NCBI RefSeq assembly: GCF_000147075.1 | Contig: NC_014484.1 | Location: 1,195,501-1,259,500 of the forward strand | Direction: 5' to 3' | From: Spirochaeta thermophila DSM 6192 | Lineage (GTDB): Bacteria; Spirochaetota; Spirochaetia; Winmispirales; Winmispiraceae | Length of the DNA: 64,000 bases | Part shown: piece by piece, positions 55,516-64,000 of the stretch | Layout: every line of letters begins with the position of its first letter | Numbering within the stretch: position 1 is the stretch's first letter | Position numbers and translations under genes: made by a program | Notes under the pieces: generated by a model | The model's database searches: none | What the model was told of the DNA's origin: nothing | The model's input: only the letters and a program-made list of their open reading frames with translations

Positions 55516-55678
55516 GACACCGCACACGCACCACCGGACGCACACCCTTTCCCGCCCTTCCGGGCACCCGCCCCTGGGACGACACCCCGCACCCGCACAA
55601 AGGCCGCCCCTGCACCACGGCCCGTCACACGGGCACCCCCTCCCTCACCATCTGCATACCCGGACGGCACCCCTGGAC

Positions 55679-57493
55679 CTACTCCTCACCCTCCCCCGCC
55701 TTGAGCGCCGCGAGAAACGCCCGTTGCGGCACCTCCACCTCGCCGATCATCTTCATCCGCTTCTTCCCCTCCTTTTGGCGCTCGAGAAGCTTCCGTTTCC
55801 GGGTGATATCCCCGCCGTAACACTTCGCCGTCACATCCTTCCGCAGGGCCGGAATCGTCTCCCGTGCGATGATCTGGCTCCCCACCGCACCCTGGATGGG
55901 TATCTTGAACTGATGTCGGGGGATCTCGTCCTTGAGCTTCCTGCAGATGGCCCGGGCACGGGTGGCCGCATTCCCCCTGAAGACGAGCTGGGACAAGGCA
56001 TCCACCGGCTTGCCGTTCACCAGGATATCGAGCTTCACCACATCGGTGGGACGCAACCCCAGGATCTCGTAGTCGAACGAGGCGTATCCCCTGCTTATGG
56101 ACTTGAGCTTGTCGTAGAAGTCGAAGAGCACCTCGGCGAGCGGCATCTCGTAGATGAGCTCCACCCGTTTGCTGTCCAGATAGATCATGGAAGTCTGCAC
56201 CCCCCGCTTGTCCATGCACAGCTTCATGATGGGCCCCACATACTCGTCCGGGGTGATGATCGTGGCCTTTATGTACGGCTCCTCCACCTCCTCGATCCTG
56301 GAAGGATCGGGATACTCGTCCGGGGTCTCTATGGTCACCACCTCACCGTTCCGAAGCCTCACCCGATACTGCACCGAGGGGGCCGTGAAGACCACCGAAA
56401 GCCCGAACTCCCGCTCGAGGCGCTCCTGCACCACCTCCAGGTGGAGCAGACCGAGGAATCCACACTTGTATCCGAACCCCAGGGCCGAGGAGGACGTCTT
56501 CTCGTACACCAGCGAGGCATCGTTGAGCACCAGTTTCTCGAGCGCCTTCCCCAGCTCCTCGTAGTCGTTGCTGTCCACCGGGAAGATGGAGGAGTAGACC
56601 ACCGGCTTCACCGCCCTGAACCCGGGCACCGCTTCGGCGGCCGGACGCGCGGCCGAGGTGATGGTATCGCCCACCCTCACGTCCCGGATGGTCTTCACGC
56701 CGGCGATGAGGTATCCGATGTCCCCCGCCTCGAGACGATCCACGGGAAGCCCCCGCATCCTGAGGATACCCACCTCCTCCACCCCGTAGCGGGCGCCGGA
56801 GGACATGAGGAGCACCTCGTCCCCCCGACCCACCGACCCCTCGAAGACCCTGATGTAGAGCACCACCCCGCGGTAGGGATCGTAGTGCGAGTCGAAGACC
56901 AGGGCCTTGAGCGGCCCCTTGGGATCACCGGACGGAGGAGGGATCCGATCCACGATCGCCTCGTAGAGACGCTCCAGACCCGTCCCCATCTTCGCCGAGA
57001 TGGACACCACCTCATCCGCCGGGAGCCCCAGCTCGTGCTCGATCTGTTCCTTCACCCCCTCCACGTCCGCGGCGGGAAGATCTATCTTGTTGATCACCGG
57101 GATGATCTCCAGATTGTACTCGAGGGCCATGTACATGTTCGCGAGGGTCTGCGCCTCCACCCCCTGCGTGGCATCCACCAGGAGAAGGGCACCCTCGCAC
57201 GCCGAGATGGCGCGCGAGACCTCGTACGAGAAATCCACGTGGCCGGGCGTGTCCACCAGATTGAACCGGTAGAGCGTACCGTCGGAAGCCTCGTAGGGGA
57301 GATTCACGGTCTGTGACTTTATGGTGATCCCCCGTTCGCGTTCGATGTCCATGGTATCGAGCATCTGGTCGTGGAACTCCCGATCGTCCACGATGTGCGC
57401 GCGCTGGATGAACCTGTCGGCGAGCGTCGATTTCCCATGATCGATGTGGGCGATGATACAGAAATTACGCAGAGTCTGCTGGCGTTCGGTCAT
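55679..57493 (-). CDS. lepA: Elongation factor 4 (LepA)
   Basis: 604 residues, standard length. GTPase motifs are [21 protein letters not shown] and NKIDLP; G-domain, domain II, EF-G-like domains III and V and the LepA-specific C-terminal domain ([23 protein letters not shown]) are all present. LepA acts on translocating or assembling ribosomes. It is third in a run after a response regulator and a hybrid kinase, 33 nt behind the latter. The 163 bp to the convergent DUF115 gene contain no clear terminator. Confidence 0.97.
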   Translation of the reverse strand: MTERQQTLRNFCIIAHIDHGKSTLADRFIQRAHIVDDREFHDQMLDTMDIERERGITIKSQTVNLPYEASDGTLYRFNLVDTPGHVDFSYEVSRAISACEGALLLVDATQGVEAQTLANMYMALEYNLEIIPVINKIDLPAADVEGVKEQIEHELGLPADEVVSISAKMGTGLERLYEAIVDRIPPPSGDPKGPLKALVFDSHYDPYRGVVLYIRVFEGSVGRGDEVLLMSSGARYGVEEVGILRMRGLPVDRLEAGDIGYLIAGVKTIRDVRVGDTITSAARPAAEAVPGFRAVKPVVYSSIFPVDSNDYEELGKALEKLVLNDASLVYEKTSSSALGFGYKCGFLGLLHLEVVQERLEREFGLSVVFTAPSVQYRVRLRNGEVVTIETPDEYPDPSRIEEVEEPYIKATIITPDEYVGPIMKLCMDKRGVQTSMIYLDSKRVELIYEMPLAEVLFDFYDKLKSISRGYASFDYEILGLRPTDVVKLDILVNGKPVDALSQLVFRGNAATRARAICRKLKDEIPRHQFKIPIQGAVGSQIIARETIPALRKDVTAKCYGGDITRKRKLLERQKEGKKRMKMIGEVEVPQRAFLAALKAGEGEE

Positions 57494-57526
57494 AACCTTC
57501 TTCTTGGAGGGGATATACGGAGAGAG

Positions 57527-59425
57527 TCAGGACTCCAGTACCTCTCTCACCTTGCGCAGGAGTGTATCAAGATCGAACGGTTTTTGCAATAAAGGCTCCT
57601 CCGGAGAGAGGGAGAACCGCTCCCCTATCATGGAGGGAGGATACCCCGAGATGAAGAGCACCTTCGTCTCGGGCCTCGCCTTCCTGAGCCGTTCGACGAG
57701 GCGCTTCCCGTCGATATAGGGGAGGATGAGATCCGTGATCACCAGGTGGATGGGACCCTTGTACTCTTCGCTCAGGAGGAGGGCCTCCCCGGGATTCCCC
57801 ACCACCAGCATCCGGTACCCCCTCCGCTGGAGACTCCGGTGGATGAAATCCCTCACGTGATCGTCGTCTTCCACTACCAGGATGGTCTCCGACCCCCCGG
57901 CCGGGTGCGGCTCCTCCCTCACTTCCTCCGGCTTCCGCGCCTGCCGGTCCGTGAGAGGAAGGTAGAGCGAAAAGGTCGTCCCCCTGCCCGGTGTGGACGA
58001 GACGTCCACGAACCCCCCTGCGCCGGTGATCACCGCGTAGACCGTGGACAGTCCGAGGCCCGTACCTTCGTCCTCCCTGGTGGTGAAGAACGGCTCGAAA
58101 ATCCTGGGGAGAATCGCCGGAGGGATCCCCGATCCCGTATCCGAGACATCCAACACCACGTACTCGCCTGGAGGCACGGAGACGAGGGCCCCTTTTCGTT
58201 CCTCCCGCAGGACCTCGTTTCTCGTCTGTATGGTGAGCATGCCGCCGTCCGGCATGGCGTCCCGCGCATTCACTGCGAGGTTCACCACCACCTGCTCGAA
58301 CTGGGCCGGATCGACGTAGACCCGTGCAGATCCCGCCAGGCAGGAAAGCGTGAGGGCGATATCCTCGCGGAGGACCCTCCGGAGGAGGCGCTCCATCTCC
58401 CGGAGGAGCTCGTTCAGGTCCACCACCTCGGGCTGTGCCATCTGGTGGCGGGAGAAGAGGAGGAGCTGACGTATGAGGTGCGAGGAACGGAGGGTGGCAC
58501 GTTGTATCTCCTGTACATCGCTCCTGAGGGGGGAATCGGCCGGAAGTCCCTGGAGGATGAGCTTCGAATAGCCCATGATGACAGTGAGGAGGTTGTTGAA
58601 ATCATGGGCCACTCCGCCGGCGAGACGACCCACCGCCTCCATCTTCTGTGACTGGAGGAGCTGTCGTTCCCGTTCCCTGAGCTTACTCTCCGTCTCCATC
58701 CAGTGGGTGAAGTCGTGAAACACGTGGACCTTGCCGAACGACTCTCTCGGTACGTCCCACACCAGATCGGTCTCGGAGTACTCCACGAGGCGATCGCCCA
58801 GGACGAACATCCCCTCCCGCCGTTCCCCCTCCTCCTCGTACGGCGAGAGACGCACCACCTCCTCGAACTTCCGTCCCGACACCTCTGACTCCGACCGTCC
58901 CAGCAGGGCCTCCCCCGCCCTGTTCACGAAGCGGATTCTCCCCTCGGCATCGGTGATGACCACCCCTTCCCTCAGGCTCTGGAGAGTGGTCGAGAAGAGT
59001 TTCTCCCGCTCCTTGAGCTCGGAGGCGACACGGTGTCTGTAGAGGGCGAGCTCTATGGCACCCTTGAGCTCCCGCTCGTCGAAGGGCTTGAGGATGTAGG
59101 CGAAGGGCTCCACCTCCTTCGCCCGTTCTATGGTGTGCTCGTCCGCATATGCGGTGACGAAGATGAACGGGAGATCGCTCTGTTCCTTGAGGTGCCGGGC
59201 CGCCGAGATCCCGTCGATGGCCCCTTCCAGCTGGACATCGATGAGGATGAGATCGGGATCGTATTCCTGCCAATGGGAGAGGAAGGCTTCGGCCGAGGAG
59301 AAGACCGCCGGGACCCTGTAGCCCATGTGCTCGAGGTGCAACTTTATGTCGAGGGCCACGACCGGCTCGTCTTCAAGCACGAGGACGGTGAAGACCCCGA
59401 CCGACTCCTCCTTTTTCAGCACCAT
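57527..59425 (-). CDS. Soluble hybrid histidine kinase (REC-PAS-HisKA-HATPase-REC)
   Basis: 632 residues, no membrane helix. Receiver 1 (about 13-125) has Asp63 in [12 protein letters not shown] domain follows (about 145-240). The HisKA H box is [11 protein letters not shown] (His274). The ATPase domain is complete: N box [14 protein letters not shown]1 [10 protein letters not shown] box FEPFFTT and G2 GTGLGLSTV. Receiver 2 (about 520-632) has Asp565 in VITDLILP. It can therefore both sense upstream phosphorylation and pass phosphate on. ATG 59425 has GGGAG upstream. It is 26 nt after a single-domain response regulator. Confidence 0.93.
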   Translation of the reverse strand: MVLKKEESVGVFTVLVLEDEPVVALDIKLHLEHMGYRVPAVFSSAEAFLSHWQEYDPDLILIDVQLEGAIDGISAARHLKEQSDLPFIFVTAYADEHTIERAKEVEPFAYILKPFDERELKGAIELALYRHRVASELKEREKLFSTTLQSLREGVVITDAEGRIRFVNRAGEALLGRSESEVSGRKFEEVVRLSPYEEEGERREGMFVLGDRLVEYSETDLVWDVPRESFGKVHVFHDFTHWMETESKLRERERQLLQSQKMEAVGRLAGGVAHDFNNLLTVIMGYSKLILQGLPADSPLRSDVQEIQRATLRSSHLIRQLLLFSRHQMAQPEVVDLNELLREMERLLRRVLREDIALTLSCLAGSARVYVDPAQFEQVVVNLAVNARDAMPDGGMLTIQTRNEVLREERKGALVSVPPGEYVVLDVSDTGSGIPPAILPRIFEPFFTTREDEGTGLGLSTVYAVITGAGGFVDVSSTPGRGTTFSLYLPLTDRQARKPEEVREEPHPAGGSETILVVEDDDHVRDFIHRSLQRRGYRMLVVGNPGEALLLSEEYKGPIHLVITDLILPYIDGKRLVERLRKARPETKVLFISGYPPSMIGERFSLSPEEPLLQKPFDLDTLLRKVREVLES

Positions 59426-59451
59426 GGTCTCCCATCCTTGGTGGTTCCCCC

Positions 59452-59853
59452 CTAGTCCACCGGAATCCCCAAGGAGACGAGCTCTGCGTACAGACGCTCC
59501 TTGCGTATGGGTTTCACGAGATATCCCTGCGCCCCTCCCTCGTGGAAGGCCTGGATCACGTTCTGGGGATCGTTGAGCGCGGTGGTCATGAGCACCTTGG
59601 TGCTCGTGAAAGGATCCACCCCTTTGGAACGCTCGAACTCCCGGATCCTCCTGAGCGTCTCCTGTCCATCCATGCGCGGCATCATGATATCGAGGAACAC
59701 CACGTCGAAGCGCTCCCCCCCCTCCCATGCCTCGACGAAGGCCTCGAAGCCCTCGATCCCGTCCTCTGCCACCACACATTCTCCGATACGTTCCAGATAC
59801 TTGGTGAGCACCACTCGAGCGGCGATATCGTCTTCCACGATCAAAAACCTCAT
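59452..59853 (-). CDS. Single-domain response regulator (CheY-like)
   Basis: 133 residues, only a receiver domain. The acidic pair is in VEDD (8-9), the phosphorylation site is Asp55 in VVFLDIMMP, and the conserved Lys is in LVKPI near 111. No output domain, so it signals by protein contact or serves as a phosphate shuttle, probably with the hybrid kinase downstream. ATG 59853 follows GAGGAGG. An upstream extension to 59934 covers the promoter and is not coding. Confidence 0.92.
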   Translation of the reverse strand: MRFLIVEDDIAARVVLTKYLERIGECVVAEDGIEGFEAFVEAWEGGERFDVVFLDIMMPRMDGQETLRRIREFERSKGVDPFTSTKVLMTTALNDPQNVIQAFHEGGAQGYLVKPIRKERLYAELVSLGIPVD

Positions 59854-59872
59854 TCCGTATCCTCCTCTTTCA

Positions 59873-59900
59873 ATGATAATCCCTTCCCCAGAATTATCAA
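59873..59900 (-). promoter_or_regulatory. Promoter of the response regulator-kinase-lepA run, within an inverted repeat
   Basis: TTGATA (59900-59895), 16 bp, TATCAT (59878-59873) on the minus strand. A perfect 7-bp inverted repeat, TGATAAT (59874-59880) and ATTATCA (59893-59899), overlaps both boxes. Confidence 0.6.
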
Positions 59901-59918
59901 GGGATCCGGTCGAAAATA

Positions 59919-59947
59919 TTGACACCGACCACATCTTTTTGTACTAT
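59919..59947 (+). promoter_or_regulatory. Promoter of tRNA-Gly
   Basis: TTGACA (59919-59924), 17 bp, TACTAT (59942-59947). It is back to back with the response-regulator promoter; the two -35 boxes are 18 bp apart. Confidence 0.88.
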
Positions 59948-59967
59948 GTGCATCGCCCGGGAAATCG

Positions 59968-60041
59968 GCGCCTGTCGTACAATGGTAGTACCTCAGCCTT
60001 CCAAGCTGATGATGTGGGTTCGATTCCCATCGGGCGCTCCA
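59968..60041 (+). tRNA. tRNA-Gly (TCC anticodon)
   Basis: 74 nt including an encoded CCA (60039-60041). Acceptor GCGCCTG pairs with CGGGCGC, anticodon stem TCAGC/GCTGA with loop CTTCCAA, T arm TGGGTTCGATTCCCA. Confidence 0.95.
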
Positions 60042-60045
60042 GGCA

Positions 60046-60079
60046 CGTCCTGCAGGACCTCTCCTGCAGGACGTTTTTT
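60046..60079 (+). terminator. Terminator of tRNA-Gly
   Basis: CGTCCTGCAGG (60046-60056), 6-nt loop, CCTGCAGGACG (60063-60073) and six Ts. Confidence 0.93.
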
Positions 60080-60170
60080 GTGCCGGAGGACATCCCCCTC
60101 GTCCCTCGGAATGCTGTCGAATCATGACAAATACAGTAATATATAACAGACGCCACGAAGGAGGATCGAC

Positions 60171-61091
60171 ATGGGTTCAACGAAGTTCATCGTGGGGCTC
60201 TACCTCATCCTGCGCGTGCCGATTCTCGCGGGCCCCTTTCTCGTCACCTCCTCCCCTCCTCCGGAGGAACCCACACCTCCTCCCTTCCCCGAACTCTCCG
60301 TGCTCAGGAATGCGTATCCCGATCTCACCTTCGATCCGGTCTACGATCATGAGCAGGGGGACTGGCGTCTGGTCGTGAGCGCAGGGGGGCGCACCGGGGT
60401 CTTCTACCGCGCCGGGGGTCGGTTCCTCCCTCCCGATCGGGTCGGAGACCAGGATCGGTACCGCATGCTCATCTACCGCTATGCGGAACAGATCCCCGAT
60501 CCCGGCAGGTTCACCGAGGAAGACATAGAGAGAATCGTCCGATTCGCCTCCCCGGAGAACCGCAGCTCAGGACGGGTGACCCCCACCTTCTTCTTCGACC
60601 TGGTCTACGATTCGGCCTCCATGGAACAGGTGGAGCGGCACATCGTCCAGGTCTCGTTCCTGGGCAAGAAGGTGAAGGTCCACGAGCGGATCGTGGAGCC
60701 GCTCGCCCGCATCGAGGCCGCCCTCTTGCGTCTCGCGGAGGAAGACCCCGAGACCGCGGGATTCATACATACCCTCGAGGTCGTCGAAGGCTATTCCTGG
60801 CGCACCATCAGGGACACCTCCGGAAGGTCGTTCCACAGCATGGGGATCGCCCTCGACCTCCTCCCGGCGGGATGGCAGCGTAAGACCCTCTACTGGTACT
60901 GGGAACGCAACAAGGGTAACGACCGCTGGATGCTCATCCCCCTCTCCGAACGCTGGATGCCGCCTCTCAAGGTGATAGAGGTCTTCGAGGCACACGGATT
61001 CATCTGGGGGGGGAAGTGGCCGGTGTGGGACAACATGCACTTCGAATACCGGCCCGAGCTCATCGAGGGAAGAAGTCTCTTTACGGACTGA
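60171..61091 (+). CDS. Exported M15-family (VanY/endolysin-like) peptidase
   Basis: 306 residues with an N-terminal hydrophobic segment (FIVGLYLILRVPILAG) that is either a signal peptide or anchor. The M15 zinc site is visible as SFHSMGIALDL (His222, Asp229) and NMHFEYRPE (His290). Such enzymes are D-Ala-D-Ala carboxypeptidases or L-Ala-D-Glu endopeptidases that trim peptidoglycan. The long N-terminal region (30-200) is not recognised. AAGGAGG precedes ATG 60171. It ends 3 bp before the stop of the convergent neighbour. Confidence 0.85.
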   Translation: MGSTKFIVGLYLILRVPILAGPFLVTSSPPPEEPTPPPFPELSVLRNAYPDLTFDPVYDHEQGDWRLVVSAGGRTGVFYRAGGRFLPPDRVGDQDRYRMLIYRYAEQIPDPGRFTEEDIERIVRFASPENRSSGRVTPTFFFDLVYDSASMEQVERHIVQVSFLGKKVKVHERIVEPLARIEAALLRLAEEDPETAGFIHTLEVVEGYSWRTIRDTSGRSFHSMGIALDLLPAGWQRKTLYWYWERNKGNDRWMLIPLSERWMPPLKVIEVFEAHGFIWGGKWPVWDNMHFEYRPELIEGRSLFTD

Positions 61092-61094
61092 CTC

Positions 61095-62831
61095 CTATCC
61101 CCTCTCCCGCGACTCGAGATCGAGCGACTCCCTGAGCAGCCCCGCCATGAGTGCGATGCCACGCTGCACCTCGGTGAGCGACTTCCTGAGGCGCCGGTGT
61201 TCCCTCACGTCGAGGTCCTCCAGGTTGGAAAGGGTGTCGAAGGGTTCTCCGCTCCTCCCCCACAGGATGCCGCCGAGCACCTTCCCCAGGAGATCGGCCG
61301 CCTCCTGGAGGGAAGAGAGCCAGCGTCCTATCCGCTTTTCCTCCTGTTCCATGACCACCTCGAGTCGACGCCGCTTGAGTGGCTTGATGATGGACTCCTG
61401 TTCCACCATGCGCCGCCTCCTGCCTATCTCCCCTTCGGGAGAGAAGCGCAGGGCCAGATCCGCCAACACCTCCCTCATGCCGGTGAGCACGGTGAAGGAA
61501 TCCACGAGCTGGATCCGGTTCTCTTCCTTGTAGAAGGCCCCGTCGATCATGATCACGTTGAGCCAGGTGAGGTACTGCGGGAAGAACAGTTTTTCGGCGA
61601 ATTCCACCGTGAAACGGAGTGAGAGGGCGAACTTCCCGGGGAAGAACTCGTCGTCGATGAAGTATCCATAGTAGGGAAGCGGAGAGAGATCCTCCACTCC
61701 GAGGAAGGAACACATCCTCTCTTCCAGGTCCTCCTTCTCCCTGCGGATGACGAACCGGTCGAAGGACTCCTGCAGCACCTGGTCCCAGTAGCGCCGGACA
61801 CGGACGAGCCACTCCTCTCCCCCTGCGAAGGGCGAGGGAACGAAGACCGGGTTTCCCGACACGACGCGTGCCACGTCCAGGAGCGGCAGCCGGTGTACCT
61901 CCTCCGTGAGCTCCTGTATGACCCTGAGGAGCGAAGCCTCCACATCGGTTCCGGAAGAAGGAACCCCGTCCTCTTCCCGGAGGCCCTCCAGGTAGAGAGA
62001 GAGGAAATGGAAGAACCCCCTGGGAGGGGGCTCCACCTCAGCATAGAGGAGACTCGCCATCTCGAGAAGACGCCTCTTCAGATCGGGATTCTCCCATCCG
62101 GGTGAGGAGATCTTGCCCTTTCCCTCCCAGAACGAGAGGATCGTCGCATAGGGGAACTCGCACACTTGCTTGAGATATGAGAGGAGTCGGGCGGCTCCCT
62201 GCATCCTCTTCCGGGTCGTGGTGGGAATATAGGAGAAGATCCGTTCCATGCCCTCCGAGAGTCGCCTCTTTATCTCCTTCCGCCTCTCGGGAAATGCAAG
62301 TCCCGGCGCCTCACGTTCGACCCTTTCCTCCATACGATCCACGAGGAGAAGCTGTTGCAGTTCCGTGTCGACCTCGGGGCTCACGAAGGCGAAGAGGGCG
62401 GCGAGGAAGGCATCTTCGTGGTCCCTCGTCCAGAGGGGGCCGAGCTCTTCCCTGAGGATGCTCGTCTTCCGGGCGATCTCCCGGATCCTCTCGTAGAGCC
62501 TCACCCCCAGGCGTTTCTCCGGAAAGTGGAGGAGGAGGGGGTCCTTCCGCTGGATACGCCCCCGCACCTTCCTGAGAAGATACTGTTTGATGGAGAGCTC
62601 CCGTGAGATGCCCGTGAAGAGTTCCTTGAGGAAGACCAGGAACTTCTGGATGAGGGAGAGCCGGTCCCACACCTCCTCATAGTTCTGATCCTCCAGGTGG
62701 AGCTCCTCCTCCGTGGCACCCAGGGGAAGATCCTCGGGGTGCGTCTGCTCGTCGAGGAGCTTCTTTCTCAGGGCTTCACGTTCTTCGGCCGAGAGTTCTC
62801 TCACCAGGCGGGAGAAGACGCTCGCTTCCAT
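61095..62831 (-). CDS. Spirochaete-type protein of unknown function (DUF5312-like)
   Basis: 578 residues, mainly helical, soluble, without signal peptide. From memory it resembles the spirochaete-restricted DUF5312 family; this needs a profile search. Notable segments are LSLIQKFLVFLKELFTGISRE near the N-terminus and VIMIDGAFYKEENRIQLVD in the C-terminal half; no enzyme motif is apparent. ATG 62831 is chosen because the upstream frame to 62981 is antisense to EF-G and covers the promoter. A TATACT box (62843-62838) lies 6 nt before the ATG. Divergent from EF-G. Confidence 0.75.
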   Translation of the reverse strand: MEASVFSRLVRELSAEEREALRKKLLDEQTHPEDLPLGATEEELHLEDQNYEEVWDRLSLIQKFLVFLKELFTGISRELSIKQYLLRKVRGRIQRKDPLLLHFPEKRLGVRLYERIREIARKTSILREELGPLWTRDHEDAFLAALFAFVSPEVDTELQQLLLVDRMEERVEREAPGLAFPERRKEIKRRLSEGMERIFSYIPTTTRKRMQGAARLLSYLKQVCEFPYATILSFWEGKGKISSPGWENPDLKRRLLEMASLLYAEVEPPPRGFFHFLSLYLEGLREEDGVPSSGTDVEASLLRVIQELTEEVHRLPLLDVARVVSGNPVFVPSPFAGGEEWLVRVRRYWDQVLQESFDRFVIRREKEDLEERMCSFLGVEDLSPLPYYGYFIDDEFFPGKFALSLRFTVEFAEKLFFPQYLTWLNVIMIDGAFYKEENRIQLVDSFTVLTGMREVLADLALRFSPEGEIGRRRRMVEQESIIKPLKRRRLEVVMEQEEKRIGRWLSSLQEAADLLGKVLGGILWGRSGEPFDTLSNLEDLDVREHRRLRKSLTEVQRGIALMAGLLRESLDLESRERG

Positions 62832-62837
62832 AGGGAC

Positions 62838-62843
62838 AGTATA
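62838..62843 (-). promoter_or_regulatory. -10 box of a probable leaderless gene
   Basis: TATACT on the minus strand, six bases (GTCCCT) before ATG 62831. No ribosome site fits in between; the -35 region (TGTATT) is weak. Confidence 0.5.
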
Positions 62844-62916
62844 ACCGAGTATCGAAAGGAAATACAGGCCTTCTCTTTTCCCCCGGAATATGCTACGATC
62901 GGTCGCACGAGGAGCT

Positions 62917-64000
62917 ATGGACAGGACGAGAATTCGCAACATAGGGATCATCGCACACATCGATGCCGGCAAGACGACCACGACCGAGCGGATCCTCTAC
63001 TATACGGGGAAGACCCACCGTATCGGAGAGGTGGACGACGGCCAAGCGACCATGGACTGGATGGAGCAGGAACAGAACCGCGGTATCACCATCACGGCGG
63101 CCGCCACCACCTGTTTCTGGAAGGATCATCAGATAAACATCATCGACACCCCGGGCCATGTGGATTTCACCGTGGAGGTGGAACGCGCCCTCCGGGTGCT
63201 CGACGGCGCGGTGGTGATCTTCTGTGCCGTGGGGGGAGTGGAACCGCAGTCCGAGACGGTGTGGCACCAGGCCGACACCTACGGGGTGCCGAGGATCGCC
63301 TACGTGAACAAGATGGACCGCATGGGGGCGGATTTTTTCGCCGTGCTGGAGGAGATGGAGAAGAAACTCGGTGCGCATCCGGTCCCCCTCCAGATCCCCG
63401 TGGGGAAGGAACAGTCGTTCCGGGGGGTGATCGATCTCATAACGATGAGGATGATCGAATGGAACCAGGAGGTGCAGGGGGCGGAATACCACTACCTGCC
63501 GATCCCCGAGGACATGGAGGAGATGGCCGCCGCGTGGCGTGAACGCCTGCTCGATTCCCTTTCCACCTACTCTGACCGGATCACCGAGCTCTTCCTCGAG
63601 GGCAAAGAGATACCGGAGGACCTCATCCTGCGCACCATACGTTCGTGCACGCTCGCACGTCAGATCACACCGGTGTTCTGCGGGAGCTCTCTCAGGAACA
63701 TGGGCGTGCAACCTCTTCTGGATGGGGTGATCTCGTACCTCCCCTCACCAGCCGACCTGCCGCCCATCAAGGCCTATCATGTGAAGAAGGAAAAGGAGGT
63801 GGAGATACCGCAGGAGGAGTCGAGTCAACCGCTCGGCCTGATCTTCAAGATCCATGCGGACAGGGATGCGGGGAACCTGTGCTTCGTCCGAATGTACGCC
63901 GGAAGCATCAAGACGGGCACCACGGTCTACAACGTGGCGAAGAAGAAACGCGAACGGATCACCCGCATCTTCCGGATGCATGCGAACCGTACCGAGCCGC
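62917..64000 (+). CDS. fusA: Elongation factor G, 5' part
   Basis: The first 361 codons are present; the gene continues beyond the right edge. ATG 62917 follows CGAGGAG. G1 is [13 protein letters not shown], switch [13 protein letters not shown]3 DTPGHVDF and G4 [10 protein letters not shown]. The G' subdomain and the start of domain II ([19 protein letters not shown]) follow. Spirochaetes usually carry two EF-Gs, one for translocation and one for ribosome recycling (shown for Borrelia); which one this is cannot be settled from this part. TTCTCT and TACGAT with 17 bp between form a possible promoter upstream. Confidence 0.95.
   Translation, partial: MDRTRIRNIGIIAHIDAGKTTTTERILYYTGKTHRIGEVDDGQATMDWMEQEQNRGITITAAATTCFWKDHQINIIDTPGHVDFTVEVERALRVLDGAVVIFCAVGGVEPQSETVWHQADTYGVPRIAYVNKMDRMGADFFAVLEEMEKKLGAHPVPLQIPVGKEQSFRGVIDLITMRMIEWNQEVQGAEYHYLPIPEDMEEMAAAWRERLLDSLSTYSDRITELFLEGKEIPEDLILRTIRSCTLARQITPVFCGSSLRNMGVQPLLDGVISYLPSPADLPPIKAYHVKKEKEVEIPQEESSQPLGLIFKIHADRDAGNLCFVRMYAGSIKTGTTVYNVAKKKRERITRIFRMHANRTEP

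Noticed and set aside
55516-55678. A small RNA or gene between the DUF115 gene and lepA
   Set aside because: The 163 bp are C-rich like the preceding gene; no promoter, hairpin with T tract or coding start is visible.
54227-57316. A 1029-codon plus-strand open frame
   Set aside because: It overlaps the DUF115 gene and antisense lepA. It arises from the C-rich composition, its first part is Ser/Pro-rich nonsense, and both real genes have clear family motifs.

Overview
The window looks like part of the chromosome of a free-living, high-GC spirochaete, most like Spirochaeta (Winmispira) thermophila. That assignment is inference from gene content, not a database match. The main signs are a greA whose Gre domain sits at the end of a ~900-residue helical-repeat protein (a spirochaete arrangement), many TPR proteins, a probable spirochaete-restricted family (61095-62831), and typical sigma-70 promoters with 17-bp spacers. 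Nearly everything is coding. No CRISPR array, prophage or large island is visible.

Layout. 1-5954: the start of dtd and two TPR envelope proteins (minus), then a TPR gene and greA (plus), closed by a symmetrical terminator. 5977-21300: one long minus-strand block, rimP-nusA-infB-rbfA-truB-ribF-rpsO-pnp, a terminator, then lptF-lptG-tgt-murJ-HEAT protein. 21297-34057: a sensor kinase, then tamB-bamA-skp-mutS-comF. 34117-35389: tmk and a small exported protein. 35394-39376: yebC-ruvC-ruvA-ruvB-queA from a clear promoter. 39390-42339: two signal-peptidase genes and hemW. 42400-45609: a PEGA/FGE-like membrane protein, smpB, a TPR gene and ssrA (tmRNA). 45706-47690: an arsR-permease-thioredoxin metal(loid) operon with its operator. 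47732-50908: an OmpA-type lipoprotein-like or periplasmic protein, a DUF429 protein and a sugar dehydrogenase. 50960-52452: the only accessory-looking stretch, with an orphan nucleotidyltransferase, tRNA-Pro, tRNA-Asp and a decayed insertion sequence. 52496-57493: a parvulin-type foldase, a DUF115 protein and lepA. 57527-60079: a hybrid kinase with a single-domain response regulator, then tRNA-Gly. 60171-64000: an M15 peptidase, a DUF5312-like protein and the first ~360 codons of an EF-G.

Functional themes. The genes concentrate on ribosome maturation and translation (rimP, infB, rbfA, rpsO, lepA, EF-G, smpB/ssrA, truB, tgt/queA), outer-membrane building (bamA, skp, tamB, lptFG, parvulin, OmpA), wall synthesis (murJ, M15) and DNA repair (ruvABC, mutS). 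The most unusual signals are: a terminator hairpin inside an in-frame leader ORF of the rimP-nusA-infB operon; several genes whose -10 box lies 6-7 nt before the ATG, predicting leaderless mRNAs; and a set of proteins with replaced or missing catalytic elements (signal peptidase 2 without its lysine, a kinase without N and G boxes, RibF without a normal kinase domain, thymidylate kinase with Thr for the P-loop Lys).
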